52,584 nt of DNA from an uncultured Muribaculaceae bacterium (GTDB taxonomy: Bacteria > Bacteroidota > Bacteroidia > Bacteroidales > Muribaculaceae), in the NCBI GenBank assembly GCA_902494515.1, contig CABUTS010000013.1:1-52584 (forward strand), written 5' to 3'. Positions 17,647-25,828 of the stretch are shown piece by piece (position 1 is the first letter of the stretch; each line of letters opens with the position of its first letter). Position numbers and translations under genes: made by a program. The notes under the pieces are model-generated. The model had not been told where the DNA came from and searched no databases. It was given only the letters and a program-made list of their open reading frames with translations.

Positions 17647-18525
17647 ATGAAAGCATTCGTATTTCCCGGTCAGGGTGCACAGTTCGTAGGTATGGGCAAG
17701 GACCTCTACGAGCAGAACGCCCAGGCCAAAGAACTCTTCGAGAAAGCTAACGAAATTCTCGGTTTCCGAATCACCGACCTTATGTTCAACGGCACTGAGG
17801 AAGACCTCAAGCAGACCAAGGTTACCCAGCCCGCCGTATTCCTCCACTCCGTAATCCTCGCCAAAGTCCTCGGCGACGAATTCAAGCCCGACATGGTGGC
17901 CGGTCACTCGCTCGGCGAGCTCTCCGCCCTCACCGCCTCCGGCGCCCTCAGCTTCGAGGATGGCCTCAAACTCGTCAGCGCCCGCGCGAAAGCCATGCAG
18001 AAAGCCTGCGAAGCCAAGCCCTCCACCATGGCTGCCATCATCGCCCTCCCCGACGAAAAAGTTGAAGAAATCTGCGAAGCAACCCCCGGTGTTGTTGTCG
18101 CCGCCAACTATAACTGCCCCGGCCAGATTGTAATCTCCGGCGAAATCGAAGCCATCGGCGCCGCCTGCGAAGCCGCCAAGGCTGCCGGAGCTAAGCGTGC
18201 CCTCCCCCTGAAAGTCGGCGGAGCATTCCACTCCCCGCTGATGGAACCCGCCCGCGCCGAACTCGCCGAAGCCATCGCCGCCACCGAGTTCCACGAACCC
18301 GTATGCCCCGTATACCAGAACGTTGACGCCCTCCCCCACACCAACCCCGTGGAAATCAAGGCCAACCTCATCGCCCAGCTCACCGCCCCCGTCCGCTGGA
18401 CCCAGACCGTCAAGAACATGATTGCCGACGGCGCCACCGAGTTCATCGAAGTCGGCCCCGGCAAAGTCCTCCAGGGCCTCGTGTCGAAAGTCTCCCGCGA
18501 CGTCGCCATCTCCGGCCGCCAGTAA
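17647..18525 (+). CDS. fabD: malonyl-CoA:ACP transacylase
   Basis: The 292-residue cytoplasmic enzyme transfers malonyl from CoA to acyl carrier protein for fatty-acid synthesis. All family blocks are present: FPGQGAQFVGMG (6-17), the nucleophile Ser88 in GHSLGE (86-91) and His195 in GGAFHSPLM. Length is slightly below the common 300-310. It stands alone, divergent from tatAC, with its own terminator at 18624. The sequence after the stop contains a cluster of TAA-bearing GC-rich words (TAATCC, GCTAACCC, CCTAATC). Confidence 0.96.
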   Translation: MKAFVFPGQGAQFVGMGKDLYEQNAQAKELFEKANEILGFRITDLMFNGTEEDLKQTKVTQPAVFLHSVILAKVLGDEFKPDMVAGHSLGELSALTASGALSFEDGLKLVSARAKAMQKACEAKPSTMAAIIALPDEKVEEICEATPGVVVAANYNCPGQIVISGEIEAIGAACEAAKAAGAKRALPLKVGGAFHSPLMEPARAELAEAIAATEFHEPVCPVYQNVDALPHTNPVEIKANLIAQLTAPVRWTQTVKNMIADGATEFIEVGPGKVLQGLVSKVSRDVAISGRQ

Positions 18526-18623
18526 TCCCCCCCGGCCAGGGCTAACCCGCCGCCATACCGGCCTAATCTTATCGCCGCCACCGCGGCCCCGGCTAACCCC
18601 ATCGCCGCTAATCCACCCCCATC

Positions 18624-18665
18624 ATAGGGGAAGTCTCCGCTCCCGGAAACTTCCCCTATTTTTTT
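18624..18665 (+). terminator. intrinsic terminator of fabD
   Basis: ATAGGGGAAGT (18624-18634) pairs perfectly with 18649-18659 around a 14-nt loop and is followed by a run of T to 18665. This is a textbook Rho-independent terminator about 100 bp after the fabD stop. Confidence 0.85.
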
Positions 18666-18737
18666 GCCCCCATAGCCAGCCATTCCAGCCAGTAATCAAC
18701 TTATTCCCAAGCAATTACCTCCACCCCTGCGTATAGT

Positions 18738-19078
18738 AACGTACGGACGTGCCTTTGGCACGTTACCCCGGCAGCAACGATTTTTTACACAGAGCTTCAC
18801 GGAACGAACGGAACTATTTATGGGGGGAACGTCAACCGAACCGCTGCGGAGCTGCCGCTCCTGAACGTTAACGGAAGCCTGCGGGGTGCCTCCGCGTACG
18901 TTTCGAAGGCGGAGTGGCCGTAGGCTTCCGTTTGACGTTCCGCGCCAGGCCTTTAGGCCTCCGTTGACGTTCGGGATAATGGTTCCGTTAGTTCCGGGCA
19001 GTTCCGTGTAAATAGCTGATTTTTAGATAGATAAAGCCTGTCCACGAGGGAAACGTGCCAAAGGCACGTCCGTACGTT
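18738..19078. repeat. 341-bp non-coding element with perfect 27-bp terminal inverted repeats
   Basis: Bases 18738-18764 and 19052-19078 are exact inverted copies. Each terminal repeat contains a small hairpin, ACGTGCC-TTT-GGCACGT, next to GTACGG. No protein-like frame lies inside. The interior includes several TTCCGTTAACGTTC-like words and a 29-bp stretch (18856-18884) that recurs exactly inverted at 40768-40796. A second element with the same ends is at 25829-26025. The architecture is MITE-like, but a target-site duplication was not established. Confidence 0.75.
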
Positions 19079-19104
19079 CTTACACATTCTTGTTGCCGGG
19101 GGGT

Positions 19105-19245
19105 CAGCAAGAAGCCCCCGGCAAGGGAAGGCCAAAGGCCTTCATGTTTATGTAACCCCGGCTTAAAAATGGAGCGCAGCGACATTTTTTAGCCGGGGAT
19201 CCCCCCGGGAAGTAGCTGGGTGAAGGCCGAAGGTCTTCATGAACA
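19105..19245 (+). repeat. structured ~140-bp intergenic repeat, copy 1
   Basis: This copy matches 40265-40404 in inverted orientation and, more loosely, 40576-40703 in direct orientation. Order of parts: a CCCCCGG-rich start, GAAGGCCAAAGGCCTTC, a large hairpin with stem CCCCGGCT (19156-19163) / AGCCGGGG (19191-19198) extended by A/T pairs, a CCGGGAAGTAGCTGGG link, and GAAGGCCGAAGGTCTTC. The remaining sequence to 19470 shows GC-rich repeats but no gene I would call. Confidence 0.8.
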
Positions 19246-19470
19246 ATTACTTACTGCCTGCCCCGGCGTCCTTAACTCCACGTGTCGGAAGTCTTTTTAC
19301 ACGGAGCTGCACAAAATCAAGATATTATACAGTGGGACGCCCCTCACGTGCCGAAGGCACCGCCCTACAACCGACGACCGCGCGGACACCTCCCGGCGAA
19401 GCGAGGCTGGAGGGAAGCCGGCATAAGGAGGCAGGCGTAGAAGATGTTATGTAGATTGGCGAAAAAGTTG

Positions 19471-19478
19471 TAACTTTG
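19471..19478 (+). promoter_or_regulatory. -7 box immediately before the TPR regulator gene
   Basis: TAACTTTG ends only 8 bp before the ATG at 19487, so the transcript would have at most a few untranslated bases. The -33 position reads TTAT rather than TTTG. Confidence 0.5.
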
Positions 19479-19486
19479 CAGCGCCA

Positions 19487-21196
19487 ATGGAACATAAACT
19501 CCACATATTACTCATAACCCTGCTTGCGCTTCTCGCCGGTGCATGCATCTCTCCGCGTGACCGCGAAACGACTCTGAAGCTCAACCGCCTCGAGCGCAAG
19601 CTCGACTCTCTTCCCGGACGGGAGTCCGGCCAACCCCTTCTCGACTCCCTGAGAGCCATTCCCCCCTCGGCCCTCACCTCCGACCGCCTCCGCGCCCACC
19701 ACGCCCTCCTCCTCTCCCAGGCCCGCAGGAAGGAGAAACTCCCGCTGAACCAGGATTCCCTCATCTCCGACGCCTACAAATATTACTCAAATTCATCCGA
19801 TGCCAAGCATCTGATGAAAGCCGCCTTCTATCTCAGCCGAGCCGATCAGGAAAACGGCGACTATAATAACGCCTTCCGCCATGCCATTCAAGCTTATCAT
19901 ATCGCCGAACAGCTCGACATTTCGCTTTGGATTGCCCGCACCGCCGAGCAGCGTGCCCTCCTCGCTGTCGATCGTCTTTACATCACCGAGACGATGGAAT
20001 CCTCCCGGATTGCTTCTATATATTATGAAAAAGCCGGACGAGAAATCAATTCGCAATACTGTCTGATTGATATCGCCGATGGATTGACTTATCAGGAACG
20101 CTATAAGGAAGCTGAAATTCTGCTTGACAGTATCATTGCGTCACCTGCTGATACAATGTTGCTGGGTGGAGCACTTTCTTCCGCCATTTTCAATATTTTA
20201 TTCACAGACAATTTCGATAAAGCAACCGAATATATGGAGCGTATTGAAAAACTCGGTGATAAATATCATTGGGAAACAGACGATTACTTCAACAAGGCTC
20301 TTATTGAAATGCATAACGACCGCGACCCATTCCCTTATCTCGATATCGCCCGGCAGAATATGTCTTTTGTCGGTTCAAAAACCCGATATTACTTAATATT
20401 AAAAAAATACTACCGCAAGAAAAAAGATTTTCAGAAAGCCATGCATTATGCCGACAGTATTCTTCAACTGGAATATGGTTTCTTTTCAGAATCCTTTAAA
20501 GAGAATACTTCCCGGCAAAACATGGAATACTATGAAGAATTGTCGCAAAGCACGGAGAAAAATCTTTCACAGGCAACTCAAATTACAGCATTTGCCCTAA
20601 TTGGCCTATGTTTATCTGCCTCCATCTATTTTATCATATACCTGTATAAAGCCAGAAAGCACAGCTTATCTCAAAGCCGCATCAAACTGAAAGAAATTGC
20701 TTTGGATAACATTGTGCTTCTCCTGGAGATTTCAAAATTTTCAAGCTTGAACCAACAGCTCTCTGAAGAAAAATCCCAACTCGAACGTGCCCGCATTGAC
20801 CTCTTCAAGGGACAATGGGCAACTCTTAATGGCCTCTGTAAAGAATATCTAAAATCGGATAACTCTGCGATTAACAGAAAGAATGTTTATATTCGTCTTG
20901 AGCAACAGTTGGCTCAACTCAAGCGCCCAGAAAATCTAAACGAATTGTTCTCCCTTACAGACTCTTATCTCAACGGGCTTCTGACCCGATTCCGCGCGGA
21001 ATGTCCTGCGCTGTCTGAGGCCCAATATCAGTTGTTCAGCCTGATGGCAGCGGGATTCTCCCCTCAGATCATATCCCATTTATGTGATATCAATTTAAGC
21101 CATTTCTATGTTTTAAAAGGCCGGTTGATTGAAAAAATCCGCATTATAAACCCTCCCCACCTCGAAGAATTTATTAAAATCATATCAAAAACCTGA
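19487..21196 (+). CDS. membrane-anchored TPR regulator with LuxR-like C-terminal domain
   Basis: This 569-residue protein starts with a lipoprotein-like signal (LLALLAGAC). Next come about 300 residues of helical TPR-like repeats (DYNNAFRHAIQAYHIAEQL, ERYKEAEILLDSI, KDFQKAMHYADSIL), a transmembrane helix (about 365-388), a coiled coil, and a C-terminal domain with a divergent LuxR-type helix-turn-helix (LSEAQYQLFSLMAAGFSPQIISHLC). Bacteroidota often place such periplasmic-TPR/cytoplasmic-HTH regulators beside secreted-peptide or surface-protein loci. Here it directly precedes the radical SAM peptide genes and probably controls them. Base composition shifts inside the gene: the first ~300 bp are GC-rich like the chromosome, the rest is much more AT-rich. 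The promoter leaves almost no leader. Confidence 0.8.
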   Translation: MEHKLHILLITLLALLAGACISPRDRETTLKLNRLERKLDSLPGRESGQPLLDSLRAIPPSALTSDRLRAHHALLLSQARRKEKLPLNQDSLISDAYKYYSNSSDAKHLMKAAFYLSRADQENGDYNNAFRHAIQAYHIAEQLDISLWIARTAEQRALLAVDRLYITETMESSRIASIYYEKAGREINSQYCLIDIADGLTYQERYKEAEILLDSIIASPADTMLLGGALSSAIFNILFTDNFDKATEYMERIEKLGDKYHWETDDYFNKALIEMHNDRDPFPYLDIARQNMSFVGSKTRYYLILKKYYRKKKDFQKAMHYADSILQLEYGFFSESFKENTSRQNMEYYEELSQSTEKNLSQATQITAFALIGLCLSASIYFIIYLYKARKHSLSQSRIKLKEIALDNIVLLLEISKFSSLNQQLSEEKSQLERARIDLFKGQWATLNGLCKEYLKSDNSAINRKNVYIRLEQQLAQLKRPENLNELFSLTDSYLNGLLTRFRAECPALSEAQYQLFSLMAAGFSPQIISHLCDINLSHFYVLKGRLIEKIRIINPPHLEEFIKIISKT

Positions 21197-21254
21197 TTAT
21201 CAGCAAGATAAAAAGCTACTGACAAGCAAGATCGCAGACCATTGATTTTCAAGC

Positions 21255-21298
21255 AGATACAAGCTGTTAGATTTTTAAGAATCTAACAGCTTGTATCT
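21255..21298 (+). terminator. 19-bp perfect hairpin after the regulator gene
   Basis: Bases 21255-21273 pair perfectly with 21280-21298 around a 6-nt loop, followed by CTTTAATT. It lies 58 bp after the regulator stop and isolates it from the next promoter. Part of one arm (GCTGTTAGATTTTTAA) is repeated almost exactly at 21328-21344 without its partner. Confidence 0.75.
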
Positions 21299-21353
21299 CT
21301 TTAATTCTCAGCGACTTAGACGACGTGCTGTTAGATTTTTTAATGGCTAAAAA

Positions 21354-21385
21354 TTTGATTTTTCAGAATTAAGGCTTTAAATTTG
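21354..21385 (+). promoter_or_regulatory. promoter of the DUF3244 - radical SAM - precursor operon
   Basis: TTTG (21354-21357), a 20-bp spacer and TAAATTTG (21378-21385) are a full consensus match. The start codon follows at 21403, giving a leader of about 10 nt. Confidence 0.85.
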
Positions 21386-21402
21386 CAGAAAAAGTTTAAA
21401 AA

Positions 21403-21813
21403 ATGTCAACGCTCATTAAACACTTCTGCGTATCCTTATTAACACTCGGATCATTGCTCTCGTTTTCCGTTCAGATTTTAGCCGAAGATTCGTCCGAAAA
21501 TAAGGATAATGATAGCAAGGACAAAACAGTTATTCTAATTAAGCAACCGATACCCAACCGTCCCACCGGCGATGATGGTTCCGACACTATCGAGGCTACG
21601 ATTATCGGCGATGACCTCCATATCGGACTCGAGGAGCAGACCGGTCAGTGCAATGTTACGGTAACGAACTCCATTACCGGTTCCTCATTCCAGACTACCG
21701 TCAGCTCCGCCAACCCCGTTGTCTACAACGTCGGCACTTCCGATGCTCCCCTTATCATTACTGTGGAGACCTCCGACAACATTTCTTACGAAGGTGTCAT
21801 GATGCCCGAGTAA
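21403..21813 (+). CDS. secreted DUF3244-like protein
   Basis: The 136-residue exported protein has an N-terminal signal peptide (about 1-27, ending near QILA) followed by a short acidic linker rich in Asp/Lys/Ser. The beta-rich domain (LHIGLEEQTGQCNVTVTNSITG...YNVGTSDAPLIITVETSDNISYEGVMM) resembles the small DUF3244 family of Bacteroidales, which has no assigned function. It is the first gene after a consensus promoter and lies 34 bp before the radical SAM gene. That placement suggests a role in the peptide system, perhaps at the cell surface, but I cannot say which. Confidence 0.7.
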   Translation: MSTLIKHFCVSLLTLGSLLSFSVQILAEDSSENKDNDSKDKTVILIKQPIPNRPTGDDGSDTIEATIIGDDLHIGLEEQTGQCNVTVTNSITGSSFQTTVSSANPVVYNVGTSDAPLIITVETSDNISYEGVMMPE

Positions 21814-21847
21814 GTCAACAAATCCCTTCAATAAACCAAAACCGACT

Positions 21848-23113
21848 ATGAAACCAAGTCGATACAACCACTTCGTACCGGTCGATGGCAAGCTCTATGC
21901 CTTCAACTGCCTCACCGAAAGATTCTTCCCCGTCCCCGACGGACGGGAAGAAACCTATCGGGAGCTGCTCGAAAATCCCGACCTTTACGAGAAGGATTTC
22001 GCCACATTCTACAACAAGATGCGTCCTGCAGGCTTCATCCTCGCCGATGACACAGACGAGATGGCCCTTGTTCGGCAAAAGTACGAGGGCATACGCCGTC
22101 CGTCGGAGTATTCCATAATGGTAATGCCCACTTATGCCTGCAACCTACGATGCTGGTATTGTATTCAGGAACACGCCAACATCAGCCTTCCCGACGAATA
22201 CTTCGACCGCCTCAAACGACATTTCGACAAGGTTGTCAAGCGCGATGACATCACTTCCATTAAACTTTGGTGGTTCGGTGGCGAGCCGATGATCAAGTAT
22301 GACAAAGTGCTTGATCTCAACTTCTACGTCAAACGCATCAGTGAGGAGAACGGCAAATTTTTCTCATCCAACATCACCACAAACTCCATTCTTCTCACCC
22401 CCGAACGTGTTGATCGCCTTCGAGAATCGGGTGTCAATCACTATCAGATCTCAATTGACGGTCCTAAACGCATCCATGATACAGTAAAGGTTGTATTGGG
22501 TGAATCAGCCTTTGAACATGCCTTATCCATAGTGGACTATATAGCCCGTACTACGCCCGTCACACTTCGTTTCAACTTTACAAAAGACACTTTAATTCCG
22601 GACGAAGTCTTCGCGGATGTTGACAGCCGTATTTCCGAAACATCCCGAAAAAATATAAATTTTCTTGTCTATAAAGTGTGGCAGGAGAATTATGAAGATA
22701 TAGATGACTCCAAAATCAACGATCTTACCTCTCGACTAAAGCGTAACAATATCAGTCCAACCTTAGCAATTAGCGGGCTCTGCTACGCGGACTATAAAAA
22801 CTTCTTTTGCGTTTTCCCCAATGGAAAAGTTGATAAATGCGACAATTTGCCACTGGACTCTAACAGAGGATCTATAAACGAAGAGGGAGAGTTGCTTTGG
22901 CCCGAGGTTGACAATCTTGAAATACCAATTCTTTCAGGCCAAAACGTAATCTGTGATACATGTCCCTTTCTCCCTGTTTGTTGGGGTCTATGTATAGACA
23001 AACGTACGAAAATGCTGGAACAGTACAATGTTCTACATTGTCAATATGATGAAGGGAAAACAGATCTTCTACGTACACTTGGAAACAGAATCAAGAATTT
23101 CTTGAGTGAATAG
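21848..23113 (+). CDS. radical SAM/SPASM peptide maturase
   Basis: The 421-residue enzyme probably modifies the cysteine-rich precursor encoded just downstream. Residues 1-88 form an N-terminal domain like those that bind precursor leaders in other SPASM maturases. The SAM-binding cluster motif is C98-x3-C102-x2-C105 (YACNLRCWYC), and GGEP is at 144-147. The C-terminal SPASM domain has the full seven-cysteine pattern C312-x13-G-x4-C331, then C369-x2-C372-x5-C378-x3-C382 and C398, predicting two auxiliary Fe-S clusters; Cys321 is extra. It is co-transcribed with the DUF3244 gene upstream and the precursor 73 bp downstream. The chemistry (thioether, cross-link or other) cannot be read from sequence. 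Confidence 0.9.
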   Translation: MKPSRYNHFVPVDGKLYAFNCLTERFFPVPDGREETYRELLENPDLYEKDFATFYNKMRPAGFILADDTDEMALVRQKYEGIRRPSEYSIMVMPTYACNLRCWYCIQEHANISLPDEYFDRLKRHFDKVVKRDDITSIKLWWFGGEPMIKYDKVLDLNFYVKRISEENGKFFSSNITTNSILLTPERVDRLRESGVNHYQISIDGPKRIHDTVKVVLGESAFEHALSIVDYIARTTPVTLRFNFTKDTLIPDEVFADVDSRISETSRKNINFLVYKVWQENYEDIDDSKINDLTSRLKRNNISPTLAISGLCYADYKNFFCVFPNGKVDKCDNLPLDSNRGSINEEGELLWPEVDNLEIPILSGQNVICDTCPFLPVCWGLCIDKRTKMLEQYNVLHCQYDEGKTDLLRTLGNRIKNFLSE

Positions 23114-23186
23114 AATCCTTAAGGAGTGAAAATAAAAAAGGATGAGTAGTAAATACACATCATTCACTTATACTAATTTGTTGAAC

Positions 23187-23408
23187 ATGAAAAAAGTATT
23201 GTTAAAACCCGATCCACTTCTTCTTGAAGAGATCGACCAGCTGCAAGTAAAAGGAGGTTTCGCAGATCCTCTTGCAGCAAAATTTATCTGCTCCCAGACC
23301 TTTTGCGAAGGAGGAAATTGCGTCGCCGGATGTAGCTGTAGCTTTATTGGTGACAATTGTAAAGCGGACGCTTCCTACCAGACAACTGACTGTCACAAAA
23401 AACCTTAA
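23187..23408 (+). CDS. cysteine-rich RiPP precursor with Gly-Gly leader
   Basis: The 73-residue peptide has a 24-residue leader ending in QVKGG (Gly23-Gly24), with Val21 (-4), Asp17 (-8) and Leu13 (-12) fitting double-glycine leader spacing. The predicted 49-residue core holds seven cysteines: 35, 40, 45, 49, 51, 58 and 69 (spacing x4, x4, x3, x1, x6, x10), mixed with Gly and Ser. It lies directly after a radical SAM/SPASM gene, and a C39-peptidase exporter that would cut after Gly-Gly is in the same locus. A start at 23142 would add 15 residues; I prefer 23187, where a typical MKK-type leader begins. I do not recognise the core as a named family. Confidence 0.8.
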   Translation: MKKVLLKPDPLLLEEIDQLQVKGGFADPLAAKFICSQTFCEGGNCVAGCSCSFIGDNCKADASYQTTDCHKKP

Positions 23409-23488
23409 ATGGTTTTCCAACCTCTTCATAACCCCTATAATCATTCTGTAGACATTACGTAAATGATAATTAGGGGGTATGTTCCTGG

Positions 23489-23565
23489 ATAAAAGTCAAA
23501 ATTATTCCATGTATCAGAAGTTAGGCTTCAAATTTCACGTTGGAAGTTTTGACTTTTATTCTTTA
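23489..23565 (+). terminator. long-stem hairpin after the precursor gene
   Basis: ATAAAAGTCAAAA (23489-23501) is perfectly complementary to 23547-23559. The 45-nt loop contains a further CCA/TGG pairing and a small GAAG/CTTC hairpin, and the right arm runs into TTTTATTCTTTAATT. It may terminate the peptide operon. Confidence 0.55.
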
Positions 23566-23569
23566 ATTA

Positions 23570-23601
23570 TTTGACCAATTCAAAAAATTGTTACAACTTT
23601 G
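23570..23601 (+). promoter_or_regulatory. promoter of the first outer-membrane barrel gene
   Basis: TTTG (23570-23573), a 20-bp spacer and CAACTTTG (23594-23601; one mismatch to TAnnTTTG). A reading frame starting with TTG at 23599 overlaps this box, so the true start is the ATG at 23656. Confidence 0.65.
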
Positions 23602-23655
23602 AAAAATAATATAAAGAGTCTCTCTTCAAAAGGTTTTATTATATCTAAATTTATC

Positions 23656-25812
23656 ATGGTGCTCAGTAAATTTGCTATTGTCGCTTGTATGTTATTCGGT
23701 GTAGTCACCGCTAACGGTGTACCCGTGAAATCAGGCAGCGATGCCCTGTCCACAGATTCAGTCGGCACAGCATCCCTGCCGGCCGACACTTTGGCCGGAG
23801 GACAGCTCGGGGAGGTTTCCGTCGAGTCTGCAATGCAGCGTTTCACCCCCACTGCCTCGGTCTACAATCCTACTTCACGCGAGAAGAAATCCGCCCAGGA
23901 CCTTATCAGTCTGCTGAACATGATGTCGATTCCCCAGCTTGTAGTGAACCCGATGGACAAGACCGTGACCGACAATTTCGGCAAGACGGTGGCCATTTAC
24001 ATCAACTATCTTCCTGCTACAGCCGAGGATCAGAAGACTGTCAATATGGCGAACGTGCGTCGCGTGGAGGTAATGGACTATCCCACGGATCCCCGTTTCA
24101 GGGGGGCGGAGCACGTGATCAACTTCATCGTCCGGGAGTATGAGTACGGCGGCTATACCAAAGTCATGCCATACCTTAGCGTCATCCACGGCATCACTGA
24201 ATCGCTCGACCTATACTCAAAGTTCGTGTACGGAAAGATGACCTACGACCTGTTCGTGTCGCAGACTTACGGAACCAGCCATCATGCAGGCAAAGACCAG
24301 AATGAGCGGTTCCTCCTTTCCGACGGCAACGGCGGAATGAAGGACGTGTACCGCAGTCAGCGGGTCGATGACGCGACCTCAAGCTATGGAAGATACCCCA
24401 TTACATTCAGGGCCACTTACAATACCGACAAAGTGCAGCTTCGCAACATCGTAGGCTTCAATCGTTCGCGCCAATACAAGTCGGACAGTTCAGGCAGTCT
24501 GTTCCTGTCTGAAACTCCCGAAAAGGACTACCGGTATTTCCGAACCGGCGAAGATACCTCCGACGGCATTGGCTACCAGGGCAACTATACCTTCATGTTC
24601 GCCAACGACTACGCCCTGAGCGTCTCCTCTTTAATCAATTATGCCCATTCGAGCTATACATCCAACTATAACACCACCGCAGGGGAGGCGCTGACACAAT
24701 ATTCCACCGAGAATGCATACGAATGTAGACTTGAAGCCTATGTAAGCAAGACATTCGCTGGCAAACACACCGTCATGCTCGGTGCAAACAGCATGGGTCT
24801 GTTCAACCGGGTCAACAGCGTTTATTCCACAGGCGATTTCCGGGACAAAAACGACCAATGGTTTGCCTCAGCCCGTCTACAATACAATTTCTCCGCCGCG
24901 AAGGCTGCCGGTGGCGCCGCATTCTACTATGTTTGGCACCGCAACAAAATTAACGGCAAGACTTACGACGACCACTATCCTGTCGCCGCACTATTCGGTC
25001 AATGGGTTCCTTCCAACAAACATTCGGTAAACTTCCAGTTCCGGTACGCCACCGGCTCACCCGAAACAACCAATAAGATACCGGATCTGATCCAACGAAA
25101 CGAGTATCTATACCGATCAGGCAATCCAGCCCTGGAGAATAGTCGCCACATTACAGCACAGCTCTCATACAATTGGGCACCAAGTAACATTTTTCGCACC
25201 TCGATATTCGGAATATGGTATCAGATGTTCGACCAGATGACCTTCATCCCAATGCTGCTGCCCGACACCAGAGGCATTTTGATGACTTATGTAAACTCCG
25301 GCGATTTCAGGAAAGCCGAGCTCGGCGCCAATTTCAACCTGCGTCTGCTTCAGGGTGCCCTTTCGCTCTCTGCCCGTCCAGCGTTAACCTTCTACAAGTC
25401 CACCGGAATCAACTCAATCACCTATAACCCGTTCAACCTCAATGCTTCTGCATTCTATTATTTGGGAGACTTCTATTTCGGCCTACAGTATTTCAAGGGT
25501 CGGCTCGCATACGATTCGGAATCGGGTTGCAAACAAAAGCAATACGACAACCTCAGCATTTCCGCCGGATGGAGTAAAGGTAATTGGCAGCTCGGCCTCG
25601 GGGCGTACAACCTCACCCATCCTAAAGGGTGCAAAGGATTCAGCTACTTTTATGATTCCAAACTCTACAGCGACCATACCACAGGCTTTACAAGAACCGG
25701 AAGCACAACTCTTGTCCTGACGGCCACCTACACAATCAGTTACGGCAAGAAAGTCCTTCAGGGAGATGAAGTCGGCGCTCAGCAAGGTGCATCCTCAGCC
25801 ATCGCCAGGTAA
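23656..25812 (+). CDS. TonB-dependent-receptor-like outer-membrane beta-barrel protein (paralogue 1)
   Basis: The 718-residue protein has a signal peptide (about 1-22), an unstructured stretch ending in LGEVSVES, which resembles the TonB-proximal/plug entry of Bacteroidota receptors, and a plug-like domain (about 60-160, with TVTDNFGKTVAIYINYLPAT). A long beta-barrel of alternating aromatic strands follows. It lacks the N-terminal carboxypeptidase-like domain of SusC proteins and resembles the short outer_membrane beta-barrel group (PF14905-like). It ends in YGKKVLQGDEVGAQQGASS plus a few residues, a hydrophilic tail shared with its paralogue. Its place between precursor and exporter suggests handling or recognition of the peptide. 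Confidence 0.82.
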   Translation: MVLSKFAIVACMLFGVVTANGVPVKSGSDALSTDSVGTASLPADTLAGGQLGEVSVESAMQRFTPTASVYNPTSREKKSAQDLISLLNMMSIPQLVVNPMDKTVTDNFGKTVAIYINYLPATAEDQKTVNMANVRRVEVMDYPTDPRFRGAEHVINFIVREYEYGGYTKVMPYLSVIHGITESLDLYSKFVYGKMTYDLFVSQTYGTSHHAGKDQNERFLLSDGNGGMKDVYRSQRVDDATSSYGRYPITFRATYNTDKVQLRNIVGFNRSRQYKSDSSGSLFLSETPEKDYRYFRTGEDTSDGIGYQGNYTFMFANDYALSVSSLINYAHSSYTSNYNTTAGEALTQYSTENAYECRLEAYVSKTFAGKHTVMLGANSMGLFNRVNSVYSTGDFRDKNDQWFASARLQYNFSAAKAAGGAAFYYVWHRNKINGKTYDDHYPVAALFGQWVPSNKHSVNFQFRYATGSPETTNKIPDLIQRNEYLYRSGNPALENSRHITAQLSYNWAPSNIFRTSIFGIWYQMFDQMTFIPMLLPDTRGILMTYVNSGDFRKAELGANFNLRLLQGALSLSARPALTFYKSTGINSITYNPFNLNASAFYYLGDFYFGLQYFKGRLAYDSESGCKQKQYDNLSISAGWSKGNWQLGLGAYNLTHPKGCKGFSYFYDSKLYSDHTTGFTRTGSTTLVLTATYTISYGKKVLQGDEVGAQQGASSAIAR

Positions 25813-25828
25813 GGCCGCCGCGTACAGC

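Noticed and set aside
18738..19078. Insertion sequence
   Set aside because: There is no transposase frame; only the inverted ends suggest mobility, so it is listed as a repeat element.
18953..19454. Several 60-70 codon frames between fabD and the TPR regulator
   Set aside because: They fall inside inverted-repeat and structured-repeat sequence, differ between repeat copies and show no protein-like features.
23142..23186. Longer precursor peptide start
   Set aside because: It adds a Ser/Thr/Tyr-rich stretch before MKKVLLK, which itself looks like a normal leader start. It cannot be excluded, but the shorter form is more likely.
23599..23655. TTG start for the first barrel protein
   Set aside because: The codon overlaps the -7 promoter box (23594-23601); the ATG at 23656 begins a proper signal peptide.
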